From assembly GCF_000429485.1 (NCBI RefSeq), contig NZ_AUBY01000010.1, positions 182,971 to 246,970 of the forward strand: DNA of 64,000 bases. Reading direction: 5' to 3'. Below, in pieces: positions 6,858-14,053 of the stretch. The stretch comes from Aliagarivorans marinus DSM 23064 (GTDB lineage Bacteria; Pseudomonadota; Gammaproteobacteria; Enterobacterales; Celerinatantimonadaceae). A model generated the notes under the pieces. It searched no databases, was not told the origin of the DNA, and saw nothing but the letters and a program-made list of their open reading frames with translations. Made by a program: the position numbers and the translations under genes. Position 1 is the first letter of the stretch. Every line of letters starts with the position of its first letter.

Positions 6858-7195
6858 GATATTTCCTATGGCATGTAACATCTTATTCAATAGCACAGCG
6901 CTCTCTTTAAACAGAGCGTTACGCTATGTATCCACCACATAATGTCTACTTTATCACCTAAAAATAAGCTGTTACAACTAGCGTTTAGCCGTACCCTGGA
7001 GGATACATAGCAACAAAAGAGAGCATACTAGCCGGCTCAAACAGAGCATATTCCCAATACTGTATATCTATGCCAGTTGTGATGCAGACCTCCCTAACAC
7101 GGAATGGGGCATGAATGAGTTAGAGCTGCCACCTCTGAACTAATATACCCCTGAGATGGCAGCTAACAGATCACATCCAAATTTATTCAATAGCG
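6858..7195. other. Non-coding end of the cassette cluster
   Basis: About 340 bases without a credible gene. The predicted first cassette boundary (ATGTAAC, 6873-6879, plus strand) matches the inverse core of the Imm33 cassette, yet no attC-like stem lies on its upstream side. Only a small GCTCT...AGAGC hairpin (about 6900-6917) and a GTTACGC box are there. It could be a remnant of an attI site or a decayed attC. No integrase gene is present. Confidence 0.45.
7124..7164. terminator. Long imperfect hairpin downstream of the lysozyme-like gene
   Basis: AGCTGCCACCTC (7124-7135) pairs with GAGATGGCAGCT (7153-7164) with one wobble. The stem extends outward through GTTAG/CTAAC. It lies about 30 bases after the stop of the minus-strand gene. 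No T-tract is seen, and the GTTAG...CTAAC order is opposite to that of attC, so a transcription or processing hairpin is the better reading. Confidence 0.4.
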
Positions 7196-7984
7196 CTACA
7201 AACGAACCAACTCCCCGACACCATAATCCGTGACAGTCTCAATCAAATGCGCTTCGTGCTCTCGCCGCTTAAGCAAACCATCCAGCCCTTTGCCCACCCA
7301 CAGGCGCTTCATGGAGCGGATGTTCTTGGCCATAGCTGAGTAGTCACCTTCGGCAACGCAGCGGCGTAGATTTAGCATTTCGGTACGGGTAGCCCCTTTG
7401 GTGCTGGTGCCACGGTTGTAGACCAATGAGATTAATGCGACCTGCGCATCGGGGTGGAGTTGGTCCAAGCCCGGATACGCCTTTAAGGTTTTGCTGGCAT
7501 AGGATGGTAGGGAGCTGAGGGTGAATACGTCTAGCGCGACCGCATAGGGGATCTTGATATTGCGCAGGGAGGCTATCTGGCGCTTGGCTTTGTGGCCTTT
7601 TAGTCCAAGTACCTTTATTAGCGTGTGTTTCACTGCATCCGGCAGGGGCTGCCAGTCCTCAGCAAACTGGCTGGGGGAGGCATAGCCCAAGTCATAATCA
7701 ATCCCAATGGTTACACCGGACTGCCCGCCGGGCCAGCACGGCGATTGTAGCTGCTTGTCGTAGTAGGCGGGAGAGCCAATCTCGTAGGCGACGATCTGCT
7801 CGATACCGCTTCTGCTTAAGCGCAGCCCAAGTTGTGCGGACTCAGCCTGCGCGGGCGAGCCATGCCCCTCTTTGCCGAACACTGCTTTTTCGATAGCGCT
7901 TAAGGTTTGTGGGCCTAGCTGGCCGTCGGCCTCGACACCTAGTTGGTCTTGTATCGCTTTGAGTCGCTCTGAGATTGTCGCCAT
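7196..7984 (-). CDS. Lysozyme-like muramidase with N-terminal peptidoglycan-binding motif
   Basis: 262 aa from ATG 7984 (GGGGAG lies seven bases upstream; a GTG two codons earlier is less likely). Residues about 1-35 look like half of a peptidoglycan-binding domain (VEADGQLGPQTLSAIE). The rest resembles the pesticin/T4-lysozyme fold: YEIGSPAYY with candidate catalytic Glu near 69, then GVTIGIDYDLG with the Thr/Asp pair, SLVYNRG, and a C-terminal helical bundle. No signal peptide is visible, so if it acts on peptidoglycan it needs a special route such as type VI secretion or lysis. Its neighbour on the same strand is the Imm33-like cassette gene. The family is fairly clear; the biological role is not. 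Confidence 0.7.
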   Translation of the reverse strand: MATISERLKAIQDQLGVEADGQLGPQTLSAIEKAVFGKEGHGSPAQAESAQLGLRLSRSGIEQIVAYEIGSPAYYDKQLQSPCWPGGQSGVTIGIDYDLGYASPSQFAEDWQPLPDAVKHTLIKVLGLKGHKAKRQIASLRNIKIPYAVALDVFTLSSLPSYASKTLKAYPGLDQLHPDAQVALISLVYNRGTSTKGATRTEMLNLRRCVAEGDYSAMAKNIRSMKRLWVGKGLDGLLKRREHEAHLIETVTDYGVGELVRL

Positions 7985-8314
7985 GTCCACTCCCCTCTCT
8001 AATTACTATTTACTGATAGAAATCGAATTAGAAAGTATTGGCCGAACTTTATGGCGTGTAGGCGGCTTAGAGGATCCTCTAAGCAGTCGGTTGTCCCGTA
8101 TTTTTTACACTTAGCAAAAAAGCGAGAGGTGGCGCTGGACTGCTTAATATTTGGTCATTAAAGTGTAATAAATCAGGCGCATCATCGGCTTAGCAGAAAG
8201 CTATGCCTGAGGCGCGATGACTCGAAAGCCGCTAAATCAGTGAGTCTCTAAGGTCATCACGCGCTGTAAGCACCTGGCCATAAGGCCGTCCAACGTTGAT
8301 ACAAGGAAGCTCCA
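7985..8314. other. Intergenic region before the polyamine-type transporter
   Basis: 330 bases between divergent genes. It contains the perfect palindrome at 8065-8084 and AT-rich stretches that could hold promoters (for example ATTTTTTACACTTAGC near 8100). No gene was recognised. Confidence 0.5.
8065..8084. promoter_or_regulatory. Perfect 20-bp palindrome, possible operator
   Basis: GCTTAGAGGATCCTCTAAGC is its own reverse complement. It lies about 80 bases upstream of the lysozyme-like gene and 230 bases before the transporter gene, and no T-tract follows. An operator for an unknown dimeric regulator is a guess. Confidence 0.4.
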
Positions 8315-9379
8315 ATGAAACATGCTAAGACGCTCGTCGCACTCGCGCTCTCCTCTTCATTAGTTACAGCCGCAGCCAGTGCTGAAACCCTACGCCTACT
8401 CACTTGGGGTGGCTACGCACCGGATGAGGTGATTGCGCTGTTCGAAAAAGAGACCGGGATTGAAGTTAAGGTCACCACCTCTAACAACGAAGATATGATC
8501 TCTAAACTGCGTGCGACTGGCGGTGCAGGTTTCGATCTGGCCCAGCCAAGCCAAGACCGTATCACCGGTGCCCAGCAAGCATTCAACATCTACCAGCCTA
8601 TCGACTTGAGTAAGGTTGAAGCCGCTCAGATGATCCCATCGATGCTAGCCGCTACCAAAGCGAACACCGAGCTAAACGGCGATGTATACGGTGTACCGCA
8701 CGTGTGGGGTACCAGTGGCCTGGTGGTGAACACCGCCCAAGCCAAAGATGTGAAAGACTACACCGACCTGTGTAGCAGCGCCTACGAGGGTAAGGTGAGC
8801 TACCGCATGAAGCGCCCAACCTTGATTGGTTTTGCCTACGCCATGGGTGAAGACCCGTTTGCTGCCTACAGCGATCCTGCCAAGTACCAAGCGATCTTGG
8901 ACAAGGTAGAAGCCAAGCTGATCGAGTGTAAGCCAGTGGTGAAAACCTACTGGACCGGCGGCGATGCGCTTATCAACCTGATCCGCTCTGAAGAAGTAGT
9001 TGCCGCCATGGCATGGGATGCGGGCGGCTGGAAGCTGAACCGTGATAACGCCGACGTGAAATTTGTAGCACCAGCCTCTGGTGCACTGGGTTGGATCGAC
9101 ACCTTCGCCATTCCACGCAAAGCCAAGGCGGTTGATGCTGCTTACCAATGGATCAACTTCGTGATGCAGCCAGAGATTGCGGCGATGATCACCGAAGCGG
9201 CCGGTAACTTTACCGCCTCGCAAGGCTCCGACGAGTTTGTGAACGAGGTGGCCAAGGCCCAGTTCCAAGAGAGCTTCCCACCAGCGGATCTGGACAACAT
9301 CAAGTGGTACCCAGCAGTACCTCCAGGTCTTGAAGAGATGGAAGGTCTGGCGCTGGATCGCATCCAAGCGGCTAACTAA
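8315..9379 (+). CDS. Polyamine-type ABC transporter periplasmic binding protein (PotD/PotF family)
   Basis: 354 aa. Signal peptide residues 1-23 (cleavage near ASA-ETL). The mature protein begins LRLLTWGGYAPDEVIALFEKETG, the hallmark opening of extracellular solute-binding family 1 proteins of the Pot group, and continues with YGVPHVWGTSGLVVNT and AMAWDAGGW. Acidic and aromatic ligand contacts cannot be read with certainty, so spermidine, putrescine or another cationic compound are all possible. It heads a four-gene operon with an ATPase and two permeases. Two stem-loops after its stop probably let the binding protein be expressed above the membrane parts. A good ribosome binding site (AAGGAAGC) precedes the ATG. 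Confidence 0.88.
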   Translation: MKHAKTLVALALSSSLVTAAASAETLRLLTWGGYAPDEVIALFEKETGIEVKVTTSNNEDMISKLRATGGAGFDLAQPSQDRITGAQQAFNIYQPIDLSKVEAAQMIPSMLAATKANTELNGDVYGVPHVWGTSGLVVNTAQAKDVKDYTDLCSSAYEGKVSYRMKRPTLIGFAYAMGEDPFAAYSDPAKYQAILDKVEAKLIECKPVVKTYWTGGDALINLIRSEEVVAAMAWDAGGWKLNRDNADVKFVAPASGALGWIDTFAIPRKAKAVDAAYQWINFVMQPEIAAMITEAAGNFTASQGSDEFVNEVAKAQFQESFPPADLDNIKWYPAVPPGLEEMEGLALDRIQAAN

Positions 9380-9404
9380 GCCAACATTATCCTGCATAAG
9401 CCAA

Positions 9405-9427
9405 GCGAGGGCGCCAACTGCCCTCGC
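9405..9427 (+). terminator. Stem-loop after the binding-protein gene
   Basis: GCGAGGGC pairs with GCCCTCGC around a 7-base loop. No long T-tract follows. It probably acts as an mRNA-stabilising or attenuating hairpin between the first and second operon genes. Confidence 0.6.
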
Positions 9428-9436
9428 CCAAATTCC

Positions 9437-9460
9437 AAGGGAAGCCACAGCGCTTCCCTT
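9437..9460 (+). terminator. Second stem-loop before the ATPase gene
   Basis: AAGGGAAGC pairs with GCTTCCCTT ten bases after the first hairpin. Together the two give the classic arrangement that lowers expression of downstream transporter subunits relative to the binding protein. Confidence 0.6.
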
Positions 9461-9522
9461 AGCCGCTACTTAACGACGCTGCGGCAACCCGACTTGTATC
9501 ATGCTCTAGGTCCGACACTGCT

Positions 9523-10659
9523 ATGACATCAAACCCCGCACTCCGCTGCCAGCAACTCAGTAAGCACTTTGGCGATTTCTGCGCCGTTGACCAACTCAAC
9601 TTTGAAGTAGCGGAAGGCAGCTTCTTCTCGATTCTTGGCCCTTCTGGCTGTGGCAAAACTACCCTGCTGCGTATGCTGGCAGGCTTTGAAAGTCCCAGTA
9701 GCGGCGATATCTTTATCCAGCAGCAGCGCGTAAATGACCTGGCGCCCAACCACCGGCCGCTCAATATGGTTTTCCAGCATCTGGCCCTGTTCCCCACTAT
9801 GACCGTGGGCGAGAACATCGCCTATGGCCTGAAGCGGCAAAAGGTCGCCAAGGCCGAGCAGCAGAAGAAGATTGGCGAGATCTTAGAGCGGGTCGGCCTG
9901 CCCGATGCCGCCAACAAAGCGGTAACGCAGCTCTCCGGCGGACAAAAACAGCGGGTGGCCTTGGCGCGCTGCTTGGTACTACAGCCCAAGGTGCTGCTGC
10001 TCGACGAGCCACTCGGCGCACTTGATTTAAAACTGCGTGAGAAGATGAAGCTGGAGCTTAAACAGCTACAGCGCGACTTTGGCACCACCTTTGTGTACAT
10101 CACCCACGATCAGAGCGAAGCGATGGTGATGTCGGATAAGGTGGCGGTAATGAACCACGGCCGCTTTGAACAGGTGGCCGCGCCGGTCGATCTCTACCTC
10201 AAGCCCAATACCCCCTTTGTGGCCCGCTTTGTTGGTAACACCAATATGCTCTCGGCCGAGGTGGTCAGCCAGCATGATGACAAGGTCGAGATCACAACCT
10301 TAAGCGGTCTGCGCCTGCGTGGTCATAGCCACCAGCAGCTCAGCGTGGGCCAGCGGGTACAGGCCTATATTCGCCCCGAGGCGCTGCACCCACTAAATGA
10401 CGCTGACCAAGGCAGTTTCGAAAACCAGATTGTTACCCGCCTGAATCAAGATATCTTCGATGGTGCCAACAGCATGCTACTGGCCGAGTTTGAGGGGCAG
10501 CAACTGCAAGTATTGCTGCCGCTGCAACAGCGCAGCCGTATCAGTGATAGCGCTGGCAACTTGGATGGTAGCGAGCTAAAACTGGGCTGGAACGCTGAGC
10601 ATTGTTTGGTGCTAGAAGACAGCCCTGAGCCAAGTCTAGTTAAAAGCAAAGAGGCCTGA
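9523..10659 (+). CDS. Polyamine-type ABC transporter ATP-binding protein (PotA/PotG family)
   Basis: 378 aa. The nucleotide-binding domain spans about 8-240: Walker A GPSGCGKTT, Q-loop VFQHLALFP, signature LSGGQKQR, Walker B VLLLDEP and the switch histidine in YITHDQSEA. The C-terminal part (about 245-370) is a TOBE-type regulatory domain. Most similar in layout to PotA/PotG. It lies 143 bases after the binding-protein gene and one base before the first permease, so it is translated with the permeases. The protein binds the cytoplasmic loops of both permeases and drives uptake. Confidence 0.92.
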   Translation: MTSNPALRCQQLSKHFGDFCAVDQLNFEVAEGSFFSILGPSGCGKTTLLRMLAGFESPSSGDIFIQQQRVNDLAPNHRPLNMVFQHLALFPTMTVGENIAYGLKRQKVAKAEQQKKIGEILERVGLPDAANKAVTQLSGGQKQRVALARCLVLQPKVLLLDEPLGALDLKLREKMKLELKQLQRDFGTTFVYITHDQSEAMVMSDKVAVMNHGRFEQVAAPVDLYLKPNTPFVARFVGNTNMLSAEVVSQHDDKVEITTLSGLRLRGHSHQQLSVGQRVQAYIRPEALHPLNDADQGSFENQIVTRLNQDIFDGANSMLLAEFEGQQLQVLLPLQQRSRISDSAGNLDGSELKLGWNAEHCLVLEDSPEPSLVKSKEA

Positions 10660-10660
10660 T

Positions 10661-11518
10661 ATGTCTCAGCAACGCTGGCAATTCTACTTTCTCCTGACCC
10701 CCTTCCTGCTGTGGATTGGCCTGCTGATCATCTGGCCCCACTTCAATATGCTGGAGGTCTCGCTTACCGAGCGCTCCTGGACGCAGGGCGACAGCTTCAG
10801 CTTTAAGCACTACCTGTTGTTCTTCCAACAGTCGCTGTATTGGAACACCTACCTGCGCACCGCTTGGATGGCGATTCTGGCCACCTTTATCACCTTGCTA
10901 ATTAGCTTTCCGGTAGCCTACTACATCGCCAAAGTGGCCAAGCCGCGCAGTAAGTTGGCGCTGTTGATGTGCTGCCTGCTGCCGTTCTGGCTCAGCGAAC
11001 TGGTGCGCGCCTATGGCTGGATGATCCTGCTGCGTGAGTCAGGCATTATCAGTGGGCTGCTGCAGGCCATCGGCTTGGCGGACGCGCCGATTGAGATGCT
11101 CTACCACGATGCCACCATCATCCTTGGGCTGGTCTACAGCGGCATGCTGTTTATGGTGGTGCCACTGGTGAGCAGCCTCGACAGCATGGACAACAGCTAT
11201 ATCGAGGCGGGCTTCGATTTAGGTGGTAATCGCTGGCATATCTTCTGGGAGATCGTCTTCCCCTATGCCATGCCCGGTGTGGTCTCCGGCTGCATTATCG
11301 TGTTTATGCTGAACTTGGGTAACTACCTGATCCCCAACCTGATGGGCGGTAAAGACAGCCTGTGGTTTACCGAGATGGTCTACACCCAATTTATCACTCG
11401 CTTTAACTGGGAGCTCGGCTCGGCCTTTGGCATCTTGCTGCTGGTTCTCTCGTCTCTTTTAGTGTGGTTGGCGCTCAAGCTCAGCGGCCAATCCCTTAGC
11501 ACCACGGTGGGCCGCTAA
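10661..11518 (+). CDS. Polyamine-type ABC transporter permease (PotB/PotH family)
   Basis: 285 aa. Six membrane helices by hydrophobicity. The first is at about 8-30, and the conserved permease loop is near 185-205: YIEAGFDLGGNRWHIFWEIVFP, the EAA-type motif that docks on the ATPase. It is the first of two permeases that follow each other without a gap, and one base separates it from the ATPase stop. Confidence 0.9.
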   Translation: MSQQRWQFYFLLTPFLLWIGLLIIWPHFNMLEVSLTERSWTQGDSFSFKHYLLFFQQSLYWNTYLRTAWMAILATFITLLISFPVAYYIAKVAKPRSKLALLMCCLLPFWLSELVRAYGWMILLRESGIISGLLQAIGLADAPIEMLYHDATIILGLVYSGMLFMVVPLVSSLDSMDNSYIEAGFDLGGNRWHIFWEIVFPYAMPGVVSGCIIVFMLNLGNYLIPNLMGGKDSLWFTEMVYTQFITRFNWELGSAFGILLLVLSSLLVWLALKLSGQSLSTTVGR

Positions 11519-12376
11519 ATGATTGCATCGATTCCGTTTAAGGCCCGCGACCTCAAGCTCTACAAGCTGTACATCGGCCTGTTTCTACTGTTCTTGCTGC
11601 TGCCACTGGTAGTGGTGGTGGTGTTCTCGTTCAACGACAGCCTGTTCCCCGCGCTGCCTTGGCAGGGCTTCTCTTGGACCTGGTACTTTGGCTATAGCCA
11701 ACCCAAGCTCGGCCTGCTGCACGACAGCCGGATGCTGCGCAGTATCGTAAACAGCTTCTGGGTGGCTTGCGGGGTGACCGTGCTGTCGCTGCTAATGGCC
11801 ACCATCAATGCGCTGCTGTTTGTGCGCTTCGAGTTTAAAGGCAAGGGCCTGCTGTATATGCTGATGCAGCTGCCGCTGGTGATCCCCGGGGTGATTCTGG
11901 GTGTGTCGATCTTGGTGGCATCCAGCCAACTGGCCAATGGGCTGGAAGAAGCGATTGGCTGGGACTGGCCATGGTTGCGCCCGGGCTTAGTGTTGGTGGT
12001 GTTCGGTCAGGCCTCATTTATCTCGGCGATCTGCTCGCTGATCCTCATCGCCCGCTACCGCCGCTTTGATCGCAGCTTAGAAGAGGCAGCACTCAATTTG
12101 GGCGCCAATAACTGGGTGGCCTTTAGCACCGTGACCCTGCCCTACCTGCGGCCCACTATGATTAGCGCCGGGATCGTCAGCTTCCTGATGTCCTTTGAGA
12201 ACTTCAACACCACCTTGATGCTGGTCGGTTCCGACTCGCCGCTAACGATCACTATGTATGAGCGCCTGCGAGAGGGATCGACCCCGGTGATCAACGCAGT
12301 ATCGGTCTGCCTAATGGTGTTTTCAGCTACACTGGCCTTAGTCTACTTAGGATTTAGAAAGGACGCGCAGGACTAA
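11519..12376 (+). CDS. Polyamine-type ABC transporter permease (PotC/PotI family)
   Basis: 285 aa. The ATG follows the stop of the first permease directly. Six predicted helices. The EAA loop reads LEEAALNLGANNWVAFSTVTLP, and the downstream block SFENFNTTLMLVG is typical of PotC/PotI proteins. It completes the four-component transporter. The next gene begins 40 bases later and may be transcribed with it, but is not functionally related on present evidence. Confidence 0.9.
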   Translation: MIASIPFKARDLKLYKLYIGLFLLFLLLPLVVVVVFSFNDSLFPALPWQGFSWTWYFGYSQPKLGLLHDSRMLRSIVNSFWVACGVTVLSLLMATINALLFVRFEFKGKGLLYMLMQLPLVIPGVILGVSILVASSQLANGLEEAIGWDWPWLRPGLVLVVFGQASFISAICSLILIARYRRFDRSLEEAALNLGANNWVAFSTVTLPYLRPTMISAGIVSFLMSFENFNTTLMLVGSDSPLTITMYERLREGSTPVINAVSVCLMVFSATLALVYLGFRKDAQD

Positions 12377-12416
12377 CGCGCAAGCAAGAAGCTGACAGCA
12401 AGGAGCGCTGTGGACT

Positions 12417-13463
12417 ATGACTAGCAGATTCGTTTGGGCCGACCTCTCAACCTTCGACTTGGCCAGTGCCGAGCAGTTTTATCGAGACTGCTTGGGCTGG
12501 TCCTTCTCCAATGATGGCCAAGGCTATCACATCGGCTCGGCAGGCAGCACAGCCAGCGCTGGCGTGTATGTTATGCCCGAGCAATTTCAAAAGATAAAGA
12601 TGCCATCGTTTTGGATGTCCTATATCCAGGTTGACGACATCAACGCCACCGTAAGCAAAGCTCAGCAATGTGGCGCCAAGATAGAGCTAACGCCCCAACC
12701 GGGCCCGGATGGTGGCCTTATCGCACTGATTCGCGACCCCAGCGGCGCTGGCTTTACCTGCTATCAAGGTGAGCTTGGCGAGGGCCAAGGAGCAAGTGCT
12801 CAACATGGGCTTAGGCTGTGGCATGAGCTGCATGTGTCGAGCTTGGACAAGGTGAAAACCTTCTACAAGTCGGTGTTTAACTGGCACATCGCCCCAGCCA
12901 AAGAGCCTGAGCGCTATCTGATCAGCGCCTCGCCTCACTCCGCTCAGCCCATCGCTGCGATTCAAGTATCCAGCAACGCGGTCAAAGGCGATAAGGAGTA
13001 TTGGGGCGTCTATTTCGCGGTGGACGATCTAAGCCGCGCAGGCGAGGTGATTACTAAGGCTGGCGGCGAGCTTATCGAGCAAGCGCCAGTCAATGACCTG
13101 CCCACTGCGCTGGCCTTCGACCCGCAAGGCGCTGCGTTTTATATTCAGCAAGTTTCCGACGCAACACAGAGCAACAAAGCAAATGAGGCCGCAGCGATGA
13201 CGCCGACTACTCCCCATAAACCGAGCATAAAATGGCGTTCGATGATTGGCTTAATCGGAATTGCGGTGGCGATCCTGCTTGATGCCAACTGGGTATGGGG
13301 GCTGTTCTTCCTGTTCTGGGTGATCCCCGATATCAAGTACGCCGAGACCCACTTTATGGAGCGGGTAAGGCGCCAAGAAAACCCGCTGCTGTATTGGCTG
13401 ATTATCGCCACATGGCTGGGCTTGTCGGGGTATTTGTTGCTGGACCCGCTAGTGAGTCGCTAG
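12417..13463 (+). CDS. Two-domain VOC (glyoxalase-like) protein with C-terminal membrane segment
   Basis: 348 aa. Residues about 3-120 and 130-245 are two VOC domains: each has an entry like FVWADLSTFDLASAEQFY or LWHELHVSSLDKVKTFY and a closing block GFTCYQ or AFYIQQ. After a Ser/Thr/Asn linker (about 246-275) come two or three hydrophobic helices (about 277-303 and 325-345). A VOC pair alone is common, as in CFP32-like proteins; the membrane tail is not. The reading frame is continuous, with no stop or frameshift at the linker, so a real fusion is likely. Substrate unknown. It follows the transporter operon. Confidence 0.75.
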   Translation: MTSRFVWADLSTFDLASAEQFYRDCLGWSFSNDGQGYHIGSAGSTASAGVYVMPEQFQKIKMPSFWMSYIQVDDINATVSKAQQCGAKIELTPQPGPDGGLIALIRDPSGAGFTCYQGELGEGQGASAQHGLRLWHELHVSSLDKVKTFYKSVFNWHIAPAKEPERYLISASPHSAQPIAAIQVSSNAVKGDKEYWGVYFAVDDLSRAGEVITKAGGELIEQAPVNDLPTALAFDPQGAAFYIQQVSDATQSNKANEAAAMTPTTPHKPSIKWRSMIGLIGIAVAILLDANWVWGLFFLFWVIPDIKYAETHFMERVRRQENPLLYWLIIATWLGLSGYLLLDPLVSR

Positions 13464-13468
13464 CGGGT
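13444..13468 (+). terminator. Hairpin overlapping the VOC stop codon
   Basis: ACCCGCTAG pairs with CTAGCGGGT around TGAGTCG. The stop TAG lies in the right arm. It may serve this gene and the convergent L36 gene. Confidence 0.5.
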
Positions 13469-13481
13469 TAGTCGAGCGATA

Positions 13482-13607
13482 CTACTTCTGCACCGCTTTA
13501 AAGCGCGGATTAGTCTTACAGATAACGAACATGCGGCCACGGCGCTTTACGATCTGGCAATCCGGATGGCGATTCTTGGCCGTCTTCAGCGACTTCACAA
13601 CCTTCAT
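13482..13607 (-). CDS. ykgO: Alternative 50S ribosomal protein L36 (type B)
   Basis: 41 aa: starts [20 protein letters not shown] and ends with the RFKAVQ motif. It has only two cysteines (DCQIV, VICKTN) and therefore lacks the four-residue zinc site of standard L36, so it can replace that protein when zinc is short. The gene follows rpmE2 by two bases on the same strand, the usual ykgM-ykgO pair. The conserved sequence leaves little doubt. Confidence 0.93.
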   Translation of the reverse strand: MKVVKSLKTAKNRHPDCQIVKRRGRMFVICKTNPRFKAVQK

Positions 13608-13609
13608 GG

Positions 13610-13870
13610 CTACTTGCTCCCTTTCGAGGTAAAGCCAAAGCGCTTATTAAACTGGGCGACACGGCCGTCTGATTGCACCACTTTCTGCTTACCGGTGTAG
13701 AAGGGATGCGACGCGGATGACACATCTAGCGTGTAGTAGGGGTAGGTCTTGCCATCCTTCCACTCGATGGTGCGGTCAGTCTTCAAGGTTGAGCCAATGA
13801 TAAAGTACTCGTCGACACTGGTGTCGTGGAATACCACTTGGCGGTAATCGGGGTGAATGCCGGGCTGCAT
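13610..13870 (-). CDS. rpmE2: Alternative 50S ribosomal protein L31 (type B, zinc-independent)
   Basis: 86 aa, normal length for the type B protein. It begins [18 protein letters not shown] and contains [12 protein letters not shown] near the end; no CxxC pair is present. It substitutes for zinc-containing L31 under zinc starvation and frees zinc from ribosomes. It is the first gene of a two-gene operon with ykgO, behind a Zur-like box about 20 bases before the start codon. Confidence 0.95.
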   Translation of the reverse strand: MQPGIHPDYRQVVFHDTSVDEYFIIGSTLKTDRTIEWKDGKTYPYYTLDVSSASHPFYTGKQKVVQSDGRVAQFNKRFGFTSKGSK

Positions 13871-13889
13871 GCAAATCTTCCTTATCTAG

Positions 13890-13904
13890 TGTTACAACAT
13901 AACA
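13890..13904. promoter_or_regulatory. Zur-like operator upstream of rpmE2-ykgO
   Basis: Minus strand TGTTATGTTGTAACA compared with the gammaproteobacterial Zur core TGTTATANTATAACA: 12 of 14 defined positions agree, and the dyad is near perfect. Its position just before rpmE2 is where Zur sites are found for this operon. Confidence 0.75.
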
Positions 13905-13910
13905 TTTTGC

Positions 13911-13929
13911 GAATGATAATGATTTACAC
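13911..13929. promoter_or_regulatory. Possible Fur-like box next to the Zur box
   Basis: GAATGATAATGATTTACAC resembles the GATAATGAT hexamer array of Fur sites. It lies 6 bases beyond the Zur box. It could also just be an AT-rich promoter segment. Confidence 0.3.
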
Positions 13930-14004
13930 TTGCAATAACAAGCCGGTTTTATGATTATTTTTGCAACAGATTTACTGAAGCCTATGAAGCCGGACAGTGA
14001 ACGC

Positions 14005-14032
14005 AAAAGAGCCGCATTCGCGGCTCTTTGTT
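14005..14032 (-). terminator. Rho-independent terminator of the nitroreductase gene
   Basis: AAAGAGCCGC pairs with GCGGCTCTTT around ATTC, 22 bases after the stop on the minus strand, followed by a short T-run. Confidence 0.75.
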
Positions 14033-14053
14033 CAAACTTAACGGGCGGTGGAA

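Noticed and set aside
8672..9448. Long antisense open frame over the binding-protein gene (258 codons)
   Set aside because: Shadow of a strongly conserved gene on the other strand, caused by codon bias. Similar shadows lie over 64-759, 16606-17199 and 45658-46290.
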